From Enterobacter huaxiensis (lineage in GTDB: Bacteria; Pseudomonadota; Gammaproteobacteria; Enterobacterales; Enterobacteriaceae), in the NCBI RefSeq assembly GCF_003594935.2, contig NZ_CP043342.1:806001-870000 (forward strand): a stretch of DNA of 64,000 nt, given 5' to 3'. A program made the position numbers and the translations under genes. Positions 1 through 7,690 of this stretch are shown in pieces (within the stretch, counting starts at the first letter, position 1; each line of letters starts with the position of its first letter). The notes under the pieces were generated by a model. That model made no database searches. It saw nothing but the letters and a program-made list of their open reading frames with translations, and was not told the origin of the DNA.

Positions 1-111
1 AATCACGCCGATATCCAGGCCAAAGAGTAATCCTGCCAGGGCTGCGAGGAAGCAGACGAAGAAGGTCATCGCCTTGTTGGACGTACGCCCCTGTTTTTTA
101 TTGTCAGGCAT
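1..111 (-). CDS. galP: Galactose-proton symporter GalP (N-terminal fragment)
   Basis: Only the first 37 codons are in the window; the gene runs off the left edge. The visible protein starts MPDNKKQGR and continues into a first hydrophobic segment ending LLFGLDIGVI, which matches my memory of the GalP N-terminus, including the charged cytoplasmic head before TM1. GalP is an inner-membrane MFS (sugar porter) permease that brings in galactose and glucose with protons. Its position next to metK, transcribed in the same direction, is the E. coli arrangement. The upstream region carries CRP-type and GalR/GalS-type sites (177-192 and 196-211), as expected for a gal-regulon gene. Confidence 0.93.
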   Translation of the reverse strand, partial: MPDNKKQGRTSNKAMTFFVCFLAALAGLLFGLDIGVI

Positions 112-176
112 TATGCCCTCCAGTTGGGTTATCAGTTTTGTCGATGTTAAGGGTAGGTGAGTGATCCGTAAAAATA

Positions 177-192
177 TGTGAGACAAATCACA
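177..192. promoter_or_regulatory. CRP-type site upstream of galP
   Basis: TGTGA-GACAAA-TCACA is an exact match to both half-sites of the CRP consensus with the correct 6-bp spacer. It lies about 66-80 bp upstream of the galP start codon, consistent with cAMP-CRP control of galactose uptake. It is the clearest CRP site in the window. Confidence 0.85.
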
Positions 193-195
193 TTG

Positions 196-211
196 GTGTA
201 ATCGGTTACAC
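196..211. promoter_or_regulatory. GalR/GalS operator upstream of galP
   Basis: GTGTAATCGGTTACAC fits the GalR/GalS operator pattern GTGNAANCGNTTNCAC at every fixed position and is nearly a perfect palindrome. It sits 4 bp from the CRP site, so galP probably responds to both galactose and cAMP. The rest of the galP-metK gap (112-428) holds nothing else I can identify apart from the REP-like palindrome at 400-425. Confidence 0.85.
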
Positions 212-399
212 TAACGTGCAACCGTAAATATTATTAAAGCTTTGAAAATATAGAGGTAAAAGCGGTGATGCGCATCGCGTTTATTTCAATTTCAGACTTA
301 ACTGAAATGAAATGTAACAGCAGAAGAAAGGCGATCGCGCAAAGGGATTATTCTGAAAGCGGGATATATTTGGCGTGGTGTAAACGGTTTCAAATATTA

Positions 400-425
400 C
401 CGGGTAAGGCGCAGCTGCCACCCGA
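400..425. repeat. REP-like palindrome
   Basis: CCGGGTAAGGCG...CCACCCG is a degenerate copy of the REP-type palindrome seen intact at 19796, 40788 and 51408. It lies just beyond the metK terminator. Confidence 0.6.
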
Positions 426-428
426 CAC

Positions 429-458
429 AAAAAAGGCCAGCACAAAGGCTGGCCTGTT
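429..458 (-). terminator. Intrinsic terminator of metK
   Basis: Read on the minus strand, stem GGCCAGC...GCTGGCC (435-454) is followed by a run of T residues (the A-run at 429-434 on the + strand). It lies about 20 bp past the metK stop codon. Confidence 0.85.
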
Positions 459-474
459 TAACGCTGCGAGTCGA

Positions 475-1629
475 TTACTTCAGACCGGCAGCATCACGCA
501 GCAGGGCGGCTTTGTCGGTTTTTTCCCATGGGAAATGTTCACGACCAAAGTGACCGTATGCCGCGGTTTCCTTGTAGATTGGGTGCAGCAGATCCAGCAT
601 CTGAATCAGGCCGTATGGACGCAGGTCGAAGAACTCGCGCACCAGCAGGGTCAGCTGTTCTGAAGGCACTTTTTCAGTACCGAAGGTTTCAACCATGATG
701 GAGGTGGGTTCCGCCACGCCGATTGCGTAGGAAACCTGAATCTCACAGCGGTCAGCCAGGCCTGCAGCAACGATGTTTTTCGCAACATAACGTGCAGCGT
801 ATGCGGCAGAGCGGTCAACTTTAGACGGGTCTTTACCGGAGAACGCGCCGCCACCGTGACGCGCCATACCGCCGTAGGTATCAACGATAATTTTACGACC
901 GGTCAGGCCGCAGTCGCCCATTGGTCCGCCGATAACGAAGCGTCCGGTTGGGTTGATGAAGAATTTTGTCGCAGAGCTCAGCCATTCGGTCGGCAGAACC
1001 GGCTTGATGATCTCTTCCATCACTGCTTCCTGCAGGGATTTCTGGTCAATATCTTCAGAGTGCTGGGTAGAGAGAACCACCGCATCAATACCGACGATTT
1101 TACCGTCGTCGTACTGGAAGGTGACCTGGCTTTTCGCATCCGGGCGCAGCCACGGCAGGGAGCCGTTTTTACGCACTTCAGCCTGACGCTGCACCAGACG
1201 GTGTGCGTAGGTGACAGGTGCTGGCATCAGCACGTCGGTTTCGTTGGTCGCGTAGCCGAACATCAGGCCCTGGTCGCCTGCGCCCTGTTCCAGCGGATCG
1301 GCACGGTCAACGCCCTGGTTAATGTCCGGGGACTGCTTGCCGATGGCGCTCAGTACCGCACATGAATTGGCATCAAAGCCCATATCAGAATGTACATAAC
1401 CGATCTCACGCACCGTGTTGCGGGTGATCTCTTCGATATCAACCCATGCGCTGGTGGTGATCTCACCGCCAACCAGAACCATGCCGGTTTTGACATAGGT
1501 TTCACACGCTACGCGCGCTTTAGGATCCTGGGTCAGGATCGCATCCAGCACCGCATCGGAGATTTGGTCAGCAATTTTATCAGGATGTCCTTCTGATACG
1601 GACTCGGACGTAAACAGGTGTTTTGCCAT
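475..1629 (-). CDS. metK: S-adenosylmethionine synthetase MetK
   Basis: 384 residues, the usual bacterial length. MetK joins methionine and ATP into S-adenosylmethionine, releasing phosphate and diphosphate; it is a cytoplasmic tetramer and essential in enterics. Visible signatures are GHPDK at 14-18 with the catalytic His15, the GAGDQG box at 116-121 and the GGGAFSGKD phosphate loop at 259-267. The ATG at 1629 gives the standard [10 protein letters not shown] start. It is transcribed away from yqgB-speA, and the shared upstream region carries MetJ-type boxes (1758-1773). SAM made here also feeds polyamine synthesis, so its neighbourhood with speAB is metabolically coherent. Confidence 0.98.
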   Translation of the reverse strand: MAKHLFTSESVSEGHPDKIADQISDAVLDAILTQDPKARVACETYVKTGMVLVGGEITTSAWVDIEEITRNTVREIGYVHSDMGFDANSCAVLSAIGKQSPDINQGVDRADPLEQGAGDQGLMFGYATNETDVLMPAPVTYAHRLVQRQAEVRKNGSLPWLRPDAKSQVTFQYDDGKIVGIDAVVLSTQHSEDIDQKSLQEAVMEEIIKPVLPTEWLSSATKFFINPTGRFVIGGPMGDCGLTGRKIIVDTYGGMARHGGGAFSGKDPSKVDRSAAYAARYVAKNIVAAGLADRCEIQVSYAIGVAEPTSIMVETFGTEKVPSEQLTLLVREFFDLRPYGLIQMLDLLHPIYKETAAYGHFGREHFPWEKTDKAALLRDAAGLK

Positions 1630-1757
1630 TTTTTATTTCACCTAAGAGGAATTTGGTTAGCTCAAGCTGCTGTGTGGAATAGCCATAGGAGATAATTCTA
1701 CCAAGGCCTGCAGGATTTTGACACTGGCAGTCTGAGTGTTAATCAGTATGGATGGAT

Positions 1758-1773
1758 TAACATCTGGACGTCT
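1758..1773. promoter_or_regulatory. MetJ operator (met boxes) upstream of metK
   Basis: Two adjacent 8-mers, TAACATCT (5 of 8) and GGACGTCT (7 of 8), resemble the met box AGACGTCT that MetJ binds in tandem. They lie about 130 bp upstream of the metK start, an expected place for methionine repression. Confidence 0.6.
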
Positions 1774-2004
1774 ATTTTAGGTCACTTCTTCACCCGATTT
1801 CCAGTTTTTTTTGACTCACCTCTCACTGCGTTGAAAACACGGCTGGAAATATTTCCTGACGGCGCTGGCAACGGGCGCATTTTTGTTTTGCTTTTTAGCC
1901 ACCTTCTCGGTATAAAACGCGGCGCGCGGAACGCGATCGCGCAACCCGCATTTTAGTCTGCAAACCTGCCGATGTTAGACCCATCTCGGCGCTTCTCAGG
2001 ATCT

Positions 2005-2020
2005 TCAGAGACGCTTGCGT
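2005..2020. promoter_or_regulatory. Possible PurR site in the yqgB-speA leader
   Basis: The 16-mer ending ACGCTTGCGT matches 11 of 16 positions of the PurR operator ACGCAAACGTTTGCGT. speA is, from memory, a member of the E. coli PurR regulon. The match is modest and the same bases also form a hairpin (TTCAGAG at 2004-2010 with CTCTGAA at 2022-2028), so the call is tentative. Confidence 0.35.
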
Positions 2021-2044
2021 GCTCTGAAAAACTGAACAAGGGCG

Positions 2045-2066
2045 CTCTTGTTTATACAAGAGTTTT
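2045..2066 (+). terminator. Terminator-like hairpin in the yqgB-speA leader
   Basis: CTCTTG (2045-2050), loop TTTATA, CAAGAG (2057-2062), then TTTT. The 6-bp stem is short for a strong terminator, but the T-run follows directly. It lies 55 bp before yqgB, so it could act as an attenuator or a start-site landmark. Confidence 0.35.
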
Positions 2067-2121
2067 CTCGTGGTTTCGCCGAACCTGTCATACAGAGTTC
2101 GGATACGTGTTTTACAATGAT

Positions 2122-2253
2122 ATGAATAAGAAACCGGTCGCACGGTCTGGATTTCAGCATACTCTGCTGGGAAACGGAGCCGTTTATGGGTTGTTATCGC
2201 CGTATAACGCTGCGATAGTAGTCAACTGTTTTACACTTAATACAAAGAGTTGA
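2122..2253 (+). CDS. yqgB: Small protein YqgB upstream of speA
   Basis: 43 codons, starting [10 protein letters not shown] and ending FTLNTKS. The length and the core ([16 protein letters not shown]) match my memory of E. coli YqgB, which is annotated as an acid-stress-related small protein of unknown mechanism. A longer in-frame extension to 1972 exists but has no family support. The stop codon TGA at 2251-2253 overlaps the likely speA ribosome-binding sequence TTGAGG (2250-2255), and the speA ATG follows 8 bp later, so translation of yqgB could well influence that of speA. No transmembrane segment or known domain is evident beyond a short hydrophobic stretch (AAIVV). Confidence 0.85.
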   Translation: MNKKPVARSGFQHTLLGNGAVYGLLSPYNAAIVVNCFTLNTKS

Positions 2254-2261
2254 GGTTCGCT

Positions 2262-4238
2262 ATGTCTGACGACATGTCTTCTTTTTCGCCTTCGTCAGCG
2301 GGCGAACAGGGTGTACTACGTTCTATGCAGGAGGTTGCGATGAGCTCCGAGGAAGCCAGCAAGATGCTGCGCACCTACAATATTGCCTGGTGGGGCAATA
2401 ACTACTACGACGTCAACGAGCTGGGCCACATCAGCGTTTGCCCGGACCCTGACGTTCCTGACGCGCGCGTGGATCTCGCCAAGCTGGTGAAAGCCCGTGA
2501 AGCGCAGGGCCAGCGTTTGCCTGCACTGTTCTGCTTCCCGCAGATCCTGCAACATCGCCTGCGTTCCATCAACGCCGCCTTCAAGCGCGCGCGTGAATCC
2601 TACGGCTATAAAGGCGACTACTTCCTGGTTTACCCGATCAAGGTCAACCAGCACCGCCGCGTGATTGAATCCCTGATCCACTCCGGCGAACCGCTGGGCC
2701 TGGAAGCAGGCTCTAAAGCGGAACTGATGGCCGTTCTGGCGCACGCGGGCATGACCCGTTCGGTGATCGTCTGTAACGGCTATAAAGACCGTGAATACAT
2801 TCGACTGGCGCTGATTGGCGAAAAGATGGGCCACAAGGTCTATCTGGTTATCGAGAAGATGACCGAAATCGCTATCGTGCTGGAAGAGGCCGAGCGTCTG
2901 AACGTCATCCCGCGCCTCGGCGTGCGTGCGCGTCTGGCGTCGCAGGGTTCCGGTAAATGGCAGTCCTCCGGCGGCGAAAAATCCAAGTTCGGCCTTGCGG
3001 CGAACCAGGTGCTTCAGCTGGTGGAAATCCTGCGCGAGCGCGGTCGTCTGGACAGCATTCAGCTGCTGCACTTCCACCTCGGCTCGCAGATGGCCAACAT
3101 TCGCGACATCGCCACCGGCGTGCGTGAATCGGCGCGTTTCTACGTTGAGCTGCACAAGCTCGGCGTGAATATTCAGTGCTTCGACGTGGGCGGCGGCCTG
3201 GGCGTGGACTACGAAGGTACCCGCTCGCAGTCCGACTGCTCCGTGAACTACGGCCTGAACGAATACGCTAACAACATCATCTGGGCGATTGGCGATGCCT
3301 GTGAAGAGAACGGCCTGCCGCACCCGACGGTGATCACCGAATCCGGCCGCGCGGTGACCGCGCACCATACGGTGCTGGTCTCTAATATCATCGGCGTTGA
3401 GCGTAGCGAAATCACCGAAGCGACGCCTCCGGCAGACGATGCCCCGCGTTCCCTGCAAAGCATGTGGGAAACCTGGCAGGAGATGCACGAGCCGGGCACG
3501 CGACGTTCCCTGCGTGAATGGCTGCACGACAGCCAGATGGACCTGCACGATATTCACGTGGGCTACTCTTCAGGCACCTTTAGCCTGCAGGAGCGCGCGT
3601 GGGCGGAGCAGCTCTATCTCAACATGTGCCATGAAGTGCAGAAGCAGCTCGACCCGAGCAACCGCGCGCACCGTCCGATTATCGACGAGCTGCAGGAGCG
3701 TATGGCGGACAAAATGTACGTCAACTTCTCGCTGTTCCAGTCGATGCCGGATGCCTGGGGTATCGACCAGCTGTTCCCTGTTCTGCCGCTGGAAGGGCTG
3801 AACCACGCTCCGGAACGTCGTGCGGTGCTGCTGGACATCACCTGCGACTCTGACGGCGCTATCGACCACTACGTTGACGGCGACGGTATTGCAACGACGA
3901 TGCCAATGCCGGAGTACGACCCGGAGAACCCGCCGATGCTGGGCTTCTTTATGGTCGGCGCGTATCAGGAGATCCTCGGCAACATGCACAACCTGTTCGG
4001 TGATACCGAAGCGGTTGACGTGTTCGTCTTCCCTGACGGCAACGTGGAAGTTGAGCTGTCTGATGAAGGGGACACCGTGGCGGACATGCTCGAATACGTT
4101 CAGCTGGATCCGAAAAAACTGCTCACCCAGTTCCGCGACCAGGTGAAAAACACCGGTCTGGACGACGCGCTGCAGCAGCAGTTCCTGGAAGAGTTTGAAG
4201 CGGGTCTGTACGGGTACACCTACCTGGAAGACGAGTAA
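2262..4238 (+). CDS. speA: Biosynthetic arginine decarboxylase SpeA
   Basis: 658 residues, the E. coli length, when started at the ATG at 2262 (MSDDMSSF); the in-frame ATG at 2250 lies inside yqgB and is unlikely. SpeA is a PLP- and Mg-dependent fold-III decarboxylase making agmatine from arginine, the first step of the agmatine route to putrescine. The PLP lysine is Lys127 in YPIKVNQ. The glycine-rich phosphate loop [10 protein letters not shown] lies around residue 310, and the ITCDSDG segment with the probable catalytic Cys around residue 525. It is followed by speB, which hydrolyses the agmatine, but a terminator and a large inverted repeat separate the two genes. Confidence 0.98.
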   Translation: MSDDMSSFSPSSAGEQGVLRSMQEVAMSSEEASKMLRTYNIAWWGNNYYDVNELGHISVCPDPDVPDARVDLAKLVKAREAQGQRLPALFCFPQILQHRLRSINAAFKRARESYGYKGDYFLVYPIKVNQHRRVIESLIHSGEPLGLEAGSKAELMAVLAHAGMTRSVIVCNGYKDREYIRLALIGEKMGHKVYLVIEKMTEIAIVLEEAERLNVIPRLGVRARLASQGSGKWQSSGGEKSKFGLAANQVLQLVEILRERGRLDSIQLLHFHLGSQMANIRDIATGVRESARFYVELHKLGVNIQCFDVGGGLGVDYEGTRSQSDCSVNYGLNEYANNIIWAIGDACEENGLPHPTVITESGRAVTAHHTVLVSNIIGVERSEITEATPPADDAPRSLQSMWETWQEMHEPGTRRSLREWLHDSQMDLHDIHVGYSSGTFSLQERAWAEQLYLNMCHEVQKQLDPSNRAHRPIIDELQERMADKMYVNFSLFQSMPDAWGIDQLFPVLPLEGLNHAPERRAVLLDITCDSDGAIDHYVDGDGIATTMPMPEYDPENPPMLGFFMVGAYQEILGNMHNLFGDTEAVDVFVFPDGNVEVELSDEGDTVADMLEYVQLDPKKLLTQFRDQVKNTGLDDALQQQFLEEFEAGLYGYTYLEDE

Positions 4239-4251
4239 GGCATCCGCCTTT

Positions 4252-4333
4252 CCCCTCACCCCAGCCCTCTCCCCAAAGGGGAGAGGGTGTTCAATTTCCC
4301 TCTCCCCTTTGGGGAGAGGGTTAGGGTGAGGGG
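4252..4333. repeat. Inverted pair of 'cctcaccc/ccctctcccc' palindromes
   Basis: CCCCTCACCCCAGCCCTCTCC plus its own hairpin (4252-4287), a 10-bp spacer, then the mirror-image copy ending GGTTAGGGTGAGGGG (4298-4333). Each arm folds alone (CTCTCCCC-AAA-GGGGAGAG) and the two arms can pair with each other. The same element recurs at 19755, 48396, 48440 and 59336. Confidence 0.85.
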
Positions 4334-4418
4334 CAAAGACCGCACAATGCCCTATACTCTCTTGAACCCGTATGAATTACCGGCGATAATTCGCCCCAAT
4401 TAGCGATTTACGAATCAA

Positions 4419-4461
4419 TCCCTTCCTCGTCGGGCTTAACGACGCGGAAGGGATTTTTTTT
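4419..4461 (+). terminator. Intrinsic terminator between speA and speB
   Basis: Stem TCCCTTCC-TCGTCG / CGACG-C-GGAAGGGA (4419-4453) is followed by eight T residues. This strong hairpin suggests that speA and speB are largely separate transcription units. Confidence 0.85.
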
Positions 4462-4501
4462 CATCTGTTTTTAATGTATCGACTTTATAAGAGGTCAGGA
4501 C

Positions 4502-5422
4502 ATGAGCACTTTAGGTCATCAGTACGATAACTCTCTGGTATCTAACGCGTTTGGTTTTTTACGCCTTCCAATGAACTTCCAGCCGTACGACAGCGACGCT
4601 GACTGGGTGATCACCGGCGTACCGTTCGACATGGCAACGTCCGGTCGCGCGGGCGGGCGTCACGGCCCGGCAGCAATCCGTCAGGTGTCTACTAACCTGG
4701 CATGGGAGCACAACCGCTTCCCGTGGAACTTCGACATGCGCGAGCGCCTGAACGTGGTGGACTGCGGTGACCTGGTGTACGCCTTCGGCGACGCGCGTGA
4801 AATGAGTGAAAAGCTGCAGGCGCACGCCGAGAAGCTGCTGGCAGCCGGCAAGCGCATGCTCTCCTTCGGCGGTGACCACTTCGTGACCCTGCCGCTGCTG
4901 CGCGCCCACGCAAAGCACTTCGGTAAAATGGCGCTTGTGCACTTTGATGCGCATACCGACACTTATGCGAACGGCTGTGAGTTCGACCACGGCACCATGT
5001 TCTACACCGCGCCGAACGAAGGCCTGATCGACCCGAACCACTCGGTGCAGATCGGTATCCGCACAGAGTTCGACAAAGACAACGGCTTCACCGTGCTGGA
5101 CGCGGGCCAGGTTAACGATCGCGGCGTGGACGATATTCTGGCTCAGGTTAAGCAGATCGTCGGCGACATGCCTGTCTACCTGACCTTTGACATCGACTGC
5201 CTGGATCCGGCGTTTGCACCTGGTACCGGTACCCCGGTCATCGGCGGCCTGACCTCAGACCGCGCGATCAAGCTGGTCCGCGGCCTGAAGGATCTGAACA
5301 TCGTCGGAATGGACGTGGTAGAAGTGGCTCCGGCCTATGACCAGTCCGAGATCACCGCGCTGGCCGCGGCGACCCTGGCGCTGGAAATGCTCTACATTCA
5401 GGCGGCGAAAAAAGGCGAATAA
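4502..5422 (+). CDS. speB: Agmatinase SpeB
   Basis: 306 residues, the full family length. SpeB hydrolyses agmatine to putrescine and urea. All six Mn ligands of the ureohydrolase fold are visible: His126 (GGDHFVTL), Asp149, His151 and Asp153 (FDAHTDTY), and Asp230 and Asp232 ([17 protein letters not shown]). The ATG at 4502 follows AGGTCAGGAC. The stop codon lies only 3 bp from the stop of the convergent MFS gene, leaving no room for its own terminator: this is the left junction of the accessory block. Confidence 0.98.
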   Translation: MSTLGHQYDNSLVSNAFGFLRLPMNFQPYDSDADWVITGVPFDMATSGRAGGRHGPAAIRQVSTNLAWEHNRFPWNFDMRERLNVVDCGDLVYAFGDAREMSEKLQAHAEKLLAAGKRMLSFGGDHFVTLPLLRAHAKHFGKMALVHFDAHTDTYANGCEFDHGTMFYTAPNEGLIDPNHSVQIGIRTEFDKDNGFTVLDAGQVNDRGVDDILAQVKQIVGDMPVYLTFDIDCLDPAFAPGTGTPVIGGLTSDRAIKLVRGLKDLNIVGMDVVEVAPAYDQSEITALAAATLALEMLYIQAAKKGE

Positions 5423-5425
5423 GCC

Positions 5426-6640
5426 TTACGCGCTCACTGCTGCTGCGCGACGCATGCGCAGCAGCAGCATTCCGCCCGCCAGCAGGGTGATAACCTGCGA
5501 CACCACCAGAACCGAAAAGCCTGAGCTTACCGACCCCACCGATTTCATCACCATCCCCATCAGCAGCGGAATAAACGCCGCGCAGATATTGCCGATCCCA
5601 TTAATAATGCCGTACGCGCTGCCCACCGCCTCCCGCGCGGCGTGATGCTGGATCACCGCAGGAATAGCCGCCCCCTGAAGCCCCCAGAACACGTTGGCAG
5701 ACAGCATAAACAGCGCGAGCCATGCGGGCTGATGGCTGAGCATCAGGGCTACCACGGAGAGTGCCGTCAGCGTGCCGCCCACCACAAACAGCACCGGGGC
5801 CTGCTCCGGACGCATTTTGTCGAGCAGCACGCCGCCCAGAAACTTTGACCCCAGGCTCAGCAGGAAGGGAATGGCCGCAAGCATGCCCGTCGCGTGCAGC
5901 GAGAAGTGGTGTTCATCACGCAGCCATGCGGGCAGCCACGCGCTGCTGCCCCACAGATAGCTCAGCGTGGCGATTTCAACCAGCAGGATCCTGCCCAGCA
6001 GCGGCGTTTGCCAGGCCAGCGTGAAGGTGCGAACAAACCCCGGTTTTTTCATCGTCACCGGGCTACGCGGCGCGGGCAGAAAACGCCAGATGAGCCCGCC
6101 GCCCAGCACCAGATTCATCACCGCCAGCGCGTAAAAAGACCCGGCCCAGCCCAGATTCGCCATCAGCCAGGTGACCAGCGGAAAGCCCACGGCCAGCCCG
6201 AGAGAGACGCCCAGCGCGGTGACGGCGTTGGGTTTGCCGATCTCTTGCGCGCTAAAGTTATCGCTGATAAAGCGCGTTTTCAGCGAAAAGAGCGGCCCTT
6301 CGGCAATGCCTAAAATCAGGCGTGCGACGAGCATCCCCATCAGCGAGCCAAGCAGCGGTGAAACCGCGCAGACCACGGCCCAAATCGCAATGCTGCTTAA
6401 CAATCCCTGCCGGTAATGGAGCTTGCTTTCAATAACCGGCGTTAATAATAAAGCCGAAAAGCCATAACCCAGCAGAAAGCAGGTCATCAGCATTCCCTGT
6501 AACATTCTGTTTTCATTTAGCTGAAAATGTTCGGCAAATTCCGGATTTAAAATCATTACCGAGATATTTACCCGGTCGATGTAGGAAATAATAATCAGTA
6601 ATAACAGTGCGATTGTGCCTTGCCATCTTGCCGTCATCAT
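5426..6640 (-). CDS. MFS permease, anion:cation symporter type
   Basis: 404 residues with about 12 hydrophobic segments. The first one ends IIISYIDRVNISVMI; the DRxNIS signature is typical of the ACS branch of the MFS, which carries organic anions such as hexuronates, glucarate and phthalate. The conserved loop segment RLILGIAEGPLF after TM4 fits the same branch. It is transcribed divergently from the Rieske operon, and two copies of the GTTTCA-N4-TGAAAC palindrome lie 62-124 bp upstream, so it probably imports a substrate of that pathway. The operon has a second permease of the same branch (12478-13734). Substrate unknown; an aromatic or related carboxylate is my inference. Confidence 0.85.
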   Translation of the reverse strand: MMTARWQGTIALLLLIIISYIDRVNISVMILNPEFAEHFQLNENRMLQGMLMTCFLLGYGFSALLLTPVIESKLHYRQGLLSSIAIWAVVCAVSPLLGSLMGMLVARLILGIAEGPLFSLKTRFISDNFSAQEIGKPNAVTALGVSLGLAVGFPLVTWLMANLGWAGSFYALAVMNLVLGGGLIWRFLPAPRSPVTMKKPGFVRTFTLAWQTPLLGRILLVEIATLSYLWGSSAWLPAWLRDEHHFSLHATGMLAAIPFLLSLGSKFLGGVLLDKMRPEQAPVLFVVGGTLTALSVVALMLSHQPAWLALFMLSANVFWGLQGAAIPAVIQHHAAREAVGSAYGIINGIGNICAAFIPLLMGMVMKSVGSVSSGFSVLVVSQVITLLAGGMLLLRMRRAAAVSA

Positions 6641-6662
6641 GCCCGCCTTACGCTTTTATCTG

Positions 6663-6690
6663 TTTATATTTTTATCAGTGTGATTGTCAC
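6663..6690 (-). promoter_or_regulatory. Candidate promoter of the divergent MFS gene
   Basis: On the minus strand GTGACA (6685-6690), a 16-bp spacer and TATAAA (6663-6668) resemble a sigma-70 promoter, with a start expected near 6655, 15 bp before the gene. The two upstream operators would then be centred near -55 and -102, which are activator-like positions. Confidence 0.5.
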
Positions 6691-6701
6691 GGGGCTAAAA
6701 T

Positions 6702-6717
6702 GGTTCATGGGTGAAAC
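6702..6717. promoter_or_regulatory. Palindromic operator, copy 1
   Basis: GGTTCATGGGTGAAAC matches GTTTCA-N4-TGAAAC at 11 of 12 arm positions. It lies just upstream of the candidate -35 of the divergent MFS gene. Probably bound by the IclR regulator encoded at 9472-10263 (inference from shared copies and genome context). Confidence 0.65.
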
Positions 6718-6748
6718 TCATTGTTTATTAACAATAAATAAAAATTAA

Positions 6749-6764
6749 GTTTCACAGGTGAAAC
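6749..6764. promoter_or_regulatory. Palindromic operator, copy 2
   Basis: GTTTCACAGGTGAAAC has perfect GTTTCA/TGAAAC arms extended by C/G. Its centre is 47 bp from that of copy 1, about four and a half helical turns. Confidence 0.7.
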
Positions 6765-6901
6765 ACTGAAGATGTGACGTTACTTTATTTTTAAGGAACA
6801 AAAAGAAAAGAAGTCAATATGTTTTATTAAAAATGACAGGCCATTAAGAAATCGTATTTATCACGGCGTAATAATGAAAATTTCATATCGCTGCATTTTT
6901 T

Positions 6902-6917
6902 CGTGATCCTTTGCACA
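6902..6917. promoter_or_regulatory. Possible CRP site upstream of the Rieske operon
   Basis: CGTGA-TCCTTT-GCACA matches 8 of 10 fixed bases of the CRP consensus with correct spacing. It lies about 90 bp upstream of the predicted operon start. Catabolite control of an aromatic pathway would be reasonable. Confidence 0.4.
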
Positions 6918-6965
6918 CTTAGTTAATTAATTGCCGATCGATTAACAAATTCTTCACACTTGCGC

Positions 6966-6993
6966 TTGACGAAACATTCATCGCTTTTATATT
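6966..6993 (+). promoter_or_regulatory. Candidate promoter of the Rieske operon
   Basis: TTGACG (6966-6971), 16-bp spacer, TATATT (6988-6993): a good sigma-70 match, predicting a start near 7000. Operator copy 3 would then lie at about +17 to +32, a repressor position. The remainder of the 411-bp gap (6641-7051) is A+T-rich with no supported gene. Confidence 0.55.
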
Positions 6994-7016
6994 GACCGTA
7001 TTAAATAAGAAACAGA

Positions 7017-7032
7017 GTTTCATATATGAAAC
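7017..7032. promoter_or_regulatory. Palindromic operator, copy 3
   Basis: GTTTCATATATGAAAC is a perfect 16-bp palindrome, 20 bp before the first gene of the catabolic operon and downstream of the candidate promoter. A bound protein here would block transcription or initiation. Confidence 0.75.
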
Positions 7033-7051
7033 AAAAGCCTGGAGGATCGTG

Positions 7052-7375
7052 ATGAGCTGGATAGGCGTATGTGACGCAGAACAAGTACAGGAAGATTTCC
7101 CTTTTAGCGGCAGCGTAGACGGCAAAGAGATCGGCGTTTACCTGATTGACGGTGAATATTACGCGCTGGAAGACGTATGCCCGCACGCTTATGCCCTGCT
7201 GAGCCAGGGCTTTGTGGAGGACGGAAAAGTTGAATGTCCCCTGCATGAGGCGGTATTCGACGTTAAAACCGGCCAGTGCCTGCACGGTCCCGGCGGCCGG
7301 AACCTCAACCGCTACCCGGTACGGGTCTTTGAAAATCAAATCCAGATAACCTTCGTTGAGGAGACGGTGGCATGA
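7052..7375 (+). CDS. Rieske-type ferredoxin
   Basis: 107 residues starting MSWIGVCDAE at the ATG at 7052, which has GGAGG 7 bp upstream; an in-frame extension to 6992 would cross the promoter region and operator. It is a small soluble [2Fe-2S] electron carrier. Cluster ligands are Cys43-x-His45 (CPHAYALL) and Cys62-x2-His65 (CPLHEAVF). Such proteins pass electrons from an FAD reductase to a Rieske oxygenase; both partners are in this operon (11265-12452 and 7691-8713). It is the first gene of the operon, with operator copy 3 directly upstream, and its stop overlaps the next start by 4 bp (ATGA). Confidence 0.93.
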   Translation: MSWIGVCDAEQVQEDFPFSGSVDGKEIGVYLIDGEYYALEDVCPHAYALLSQGFVEDGKVECPLHEAVFDVKTGQCLHGPGGRNLNRYPVRVFENQIQITFVEETVA

Positions 7376-7680
7376 GCGACACCCTGAATTTTAACCCGGC
7401 GCTGCCGGAAAGCCGCCAGTTTACCCCGCCGGCAGAGGGCGGTAACGGCGCAATCCACAAGCCGGGTGATTACACCAACCTGATCTGGCAGACCCGCAGC
7501 CGCGAGCCGGAAAGCTGGGAAGTGAATCTTATCGCCACGCTGGAAGAACTCTTTGAACAGGGCGTTGAAACCCTACCGGAGCTGGTCAACGGGCTGAACG
7601 CGGTGCGCATGCACGACCAGCAGGGCGAGCCGTGGAGCGACGCCAGCTTCCAGGCATTCTTACAGGTTAACGGCTACTGA
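7372..7680 (+). CDS. Small acidic protein of unknown function
   Basis: 102 residues, with no cysteine clusters, signal peptide or membrane segment. The first 45 residues look disordered (PALPESRQFTPPAEGGNG), the rest helical (LIATLEELFEQGVETLPELVNGLNAVRM, then WSDASFQAFLQ). The C-terminal half resembles small helix-turn-helix-like proteins that I remember being annotated next to Rieske oxygenases, but I cannot confirm the family. It is translationally coupled to the ferredoxin (ATGA overlap) and 10 bp before the oxygenase gene, so a role in oxygenase assembly, stability or electron transfer is plausible. It is too short to be an oxygenase beta subunit (about 160-190 residues). Confidence 0.75.
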   Translation: MSDTLNFNPALPESRQFTPPAEGGNGAIHKPGDYTNLIWQTRSREPESWEVNLIATLEELFEQGVETLPELVNGLNAVRMHDQQGEPWSDASFQAFLQVNGY

Positions 7681-7690
7681 GGGCAACGCG

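Larger units (their letters stand above)
1630..2121. other. Divergent intergenic region metK / yqgB-speA
   Basis: This 492-bp gap contains MetJ-type boxes near metK, a possible PurR site and two short hairpins near yqgB, which are listed separately. The middle (about 1780-1990) shows only A+T-rich tracts followed by a CG-rich stretch (around 1918-1950) without a gene I can support. An 82-codon antisense ORF (1895-2143) is discussed under the rejected items. Confidence 0.6.

Noticed and set aside
265..663. 132-codon + strand ORF at the metK 3' end
   Set aside because: It crosses the REP-like repeat, the metK terminator and the antisense of metK, and its composition has no protein-like features; it is a chance frame.
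1895..2143. 82-codon antisense ORF between yqgB and metK, possibly corresponding to an E. coli yqgC/yqgD-type ORF
   Set aside because: It is Arg/Ser-rich, opposes the speA leader and overlaps the yqgB start. Conservation of the leader alone could keep it open. I could not recall the E. coli small ORFs well enough to assert homology.
2316..3557. 413-codon antisense ORF in speA and similar long antisense frames (for example 7667-8659, 12736-13650, 48621-49883)
   Set aside because: Typical shadows of GC-rich genes: His/Arg/Gln/Val-rich, no domains, no ribosome-binding sites, fully opposite to firm genes.
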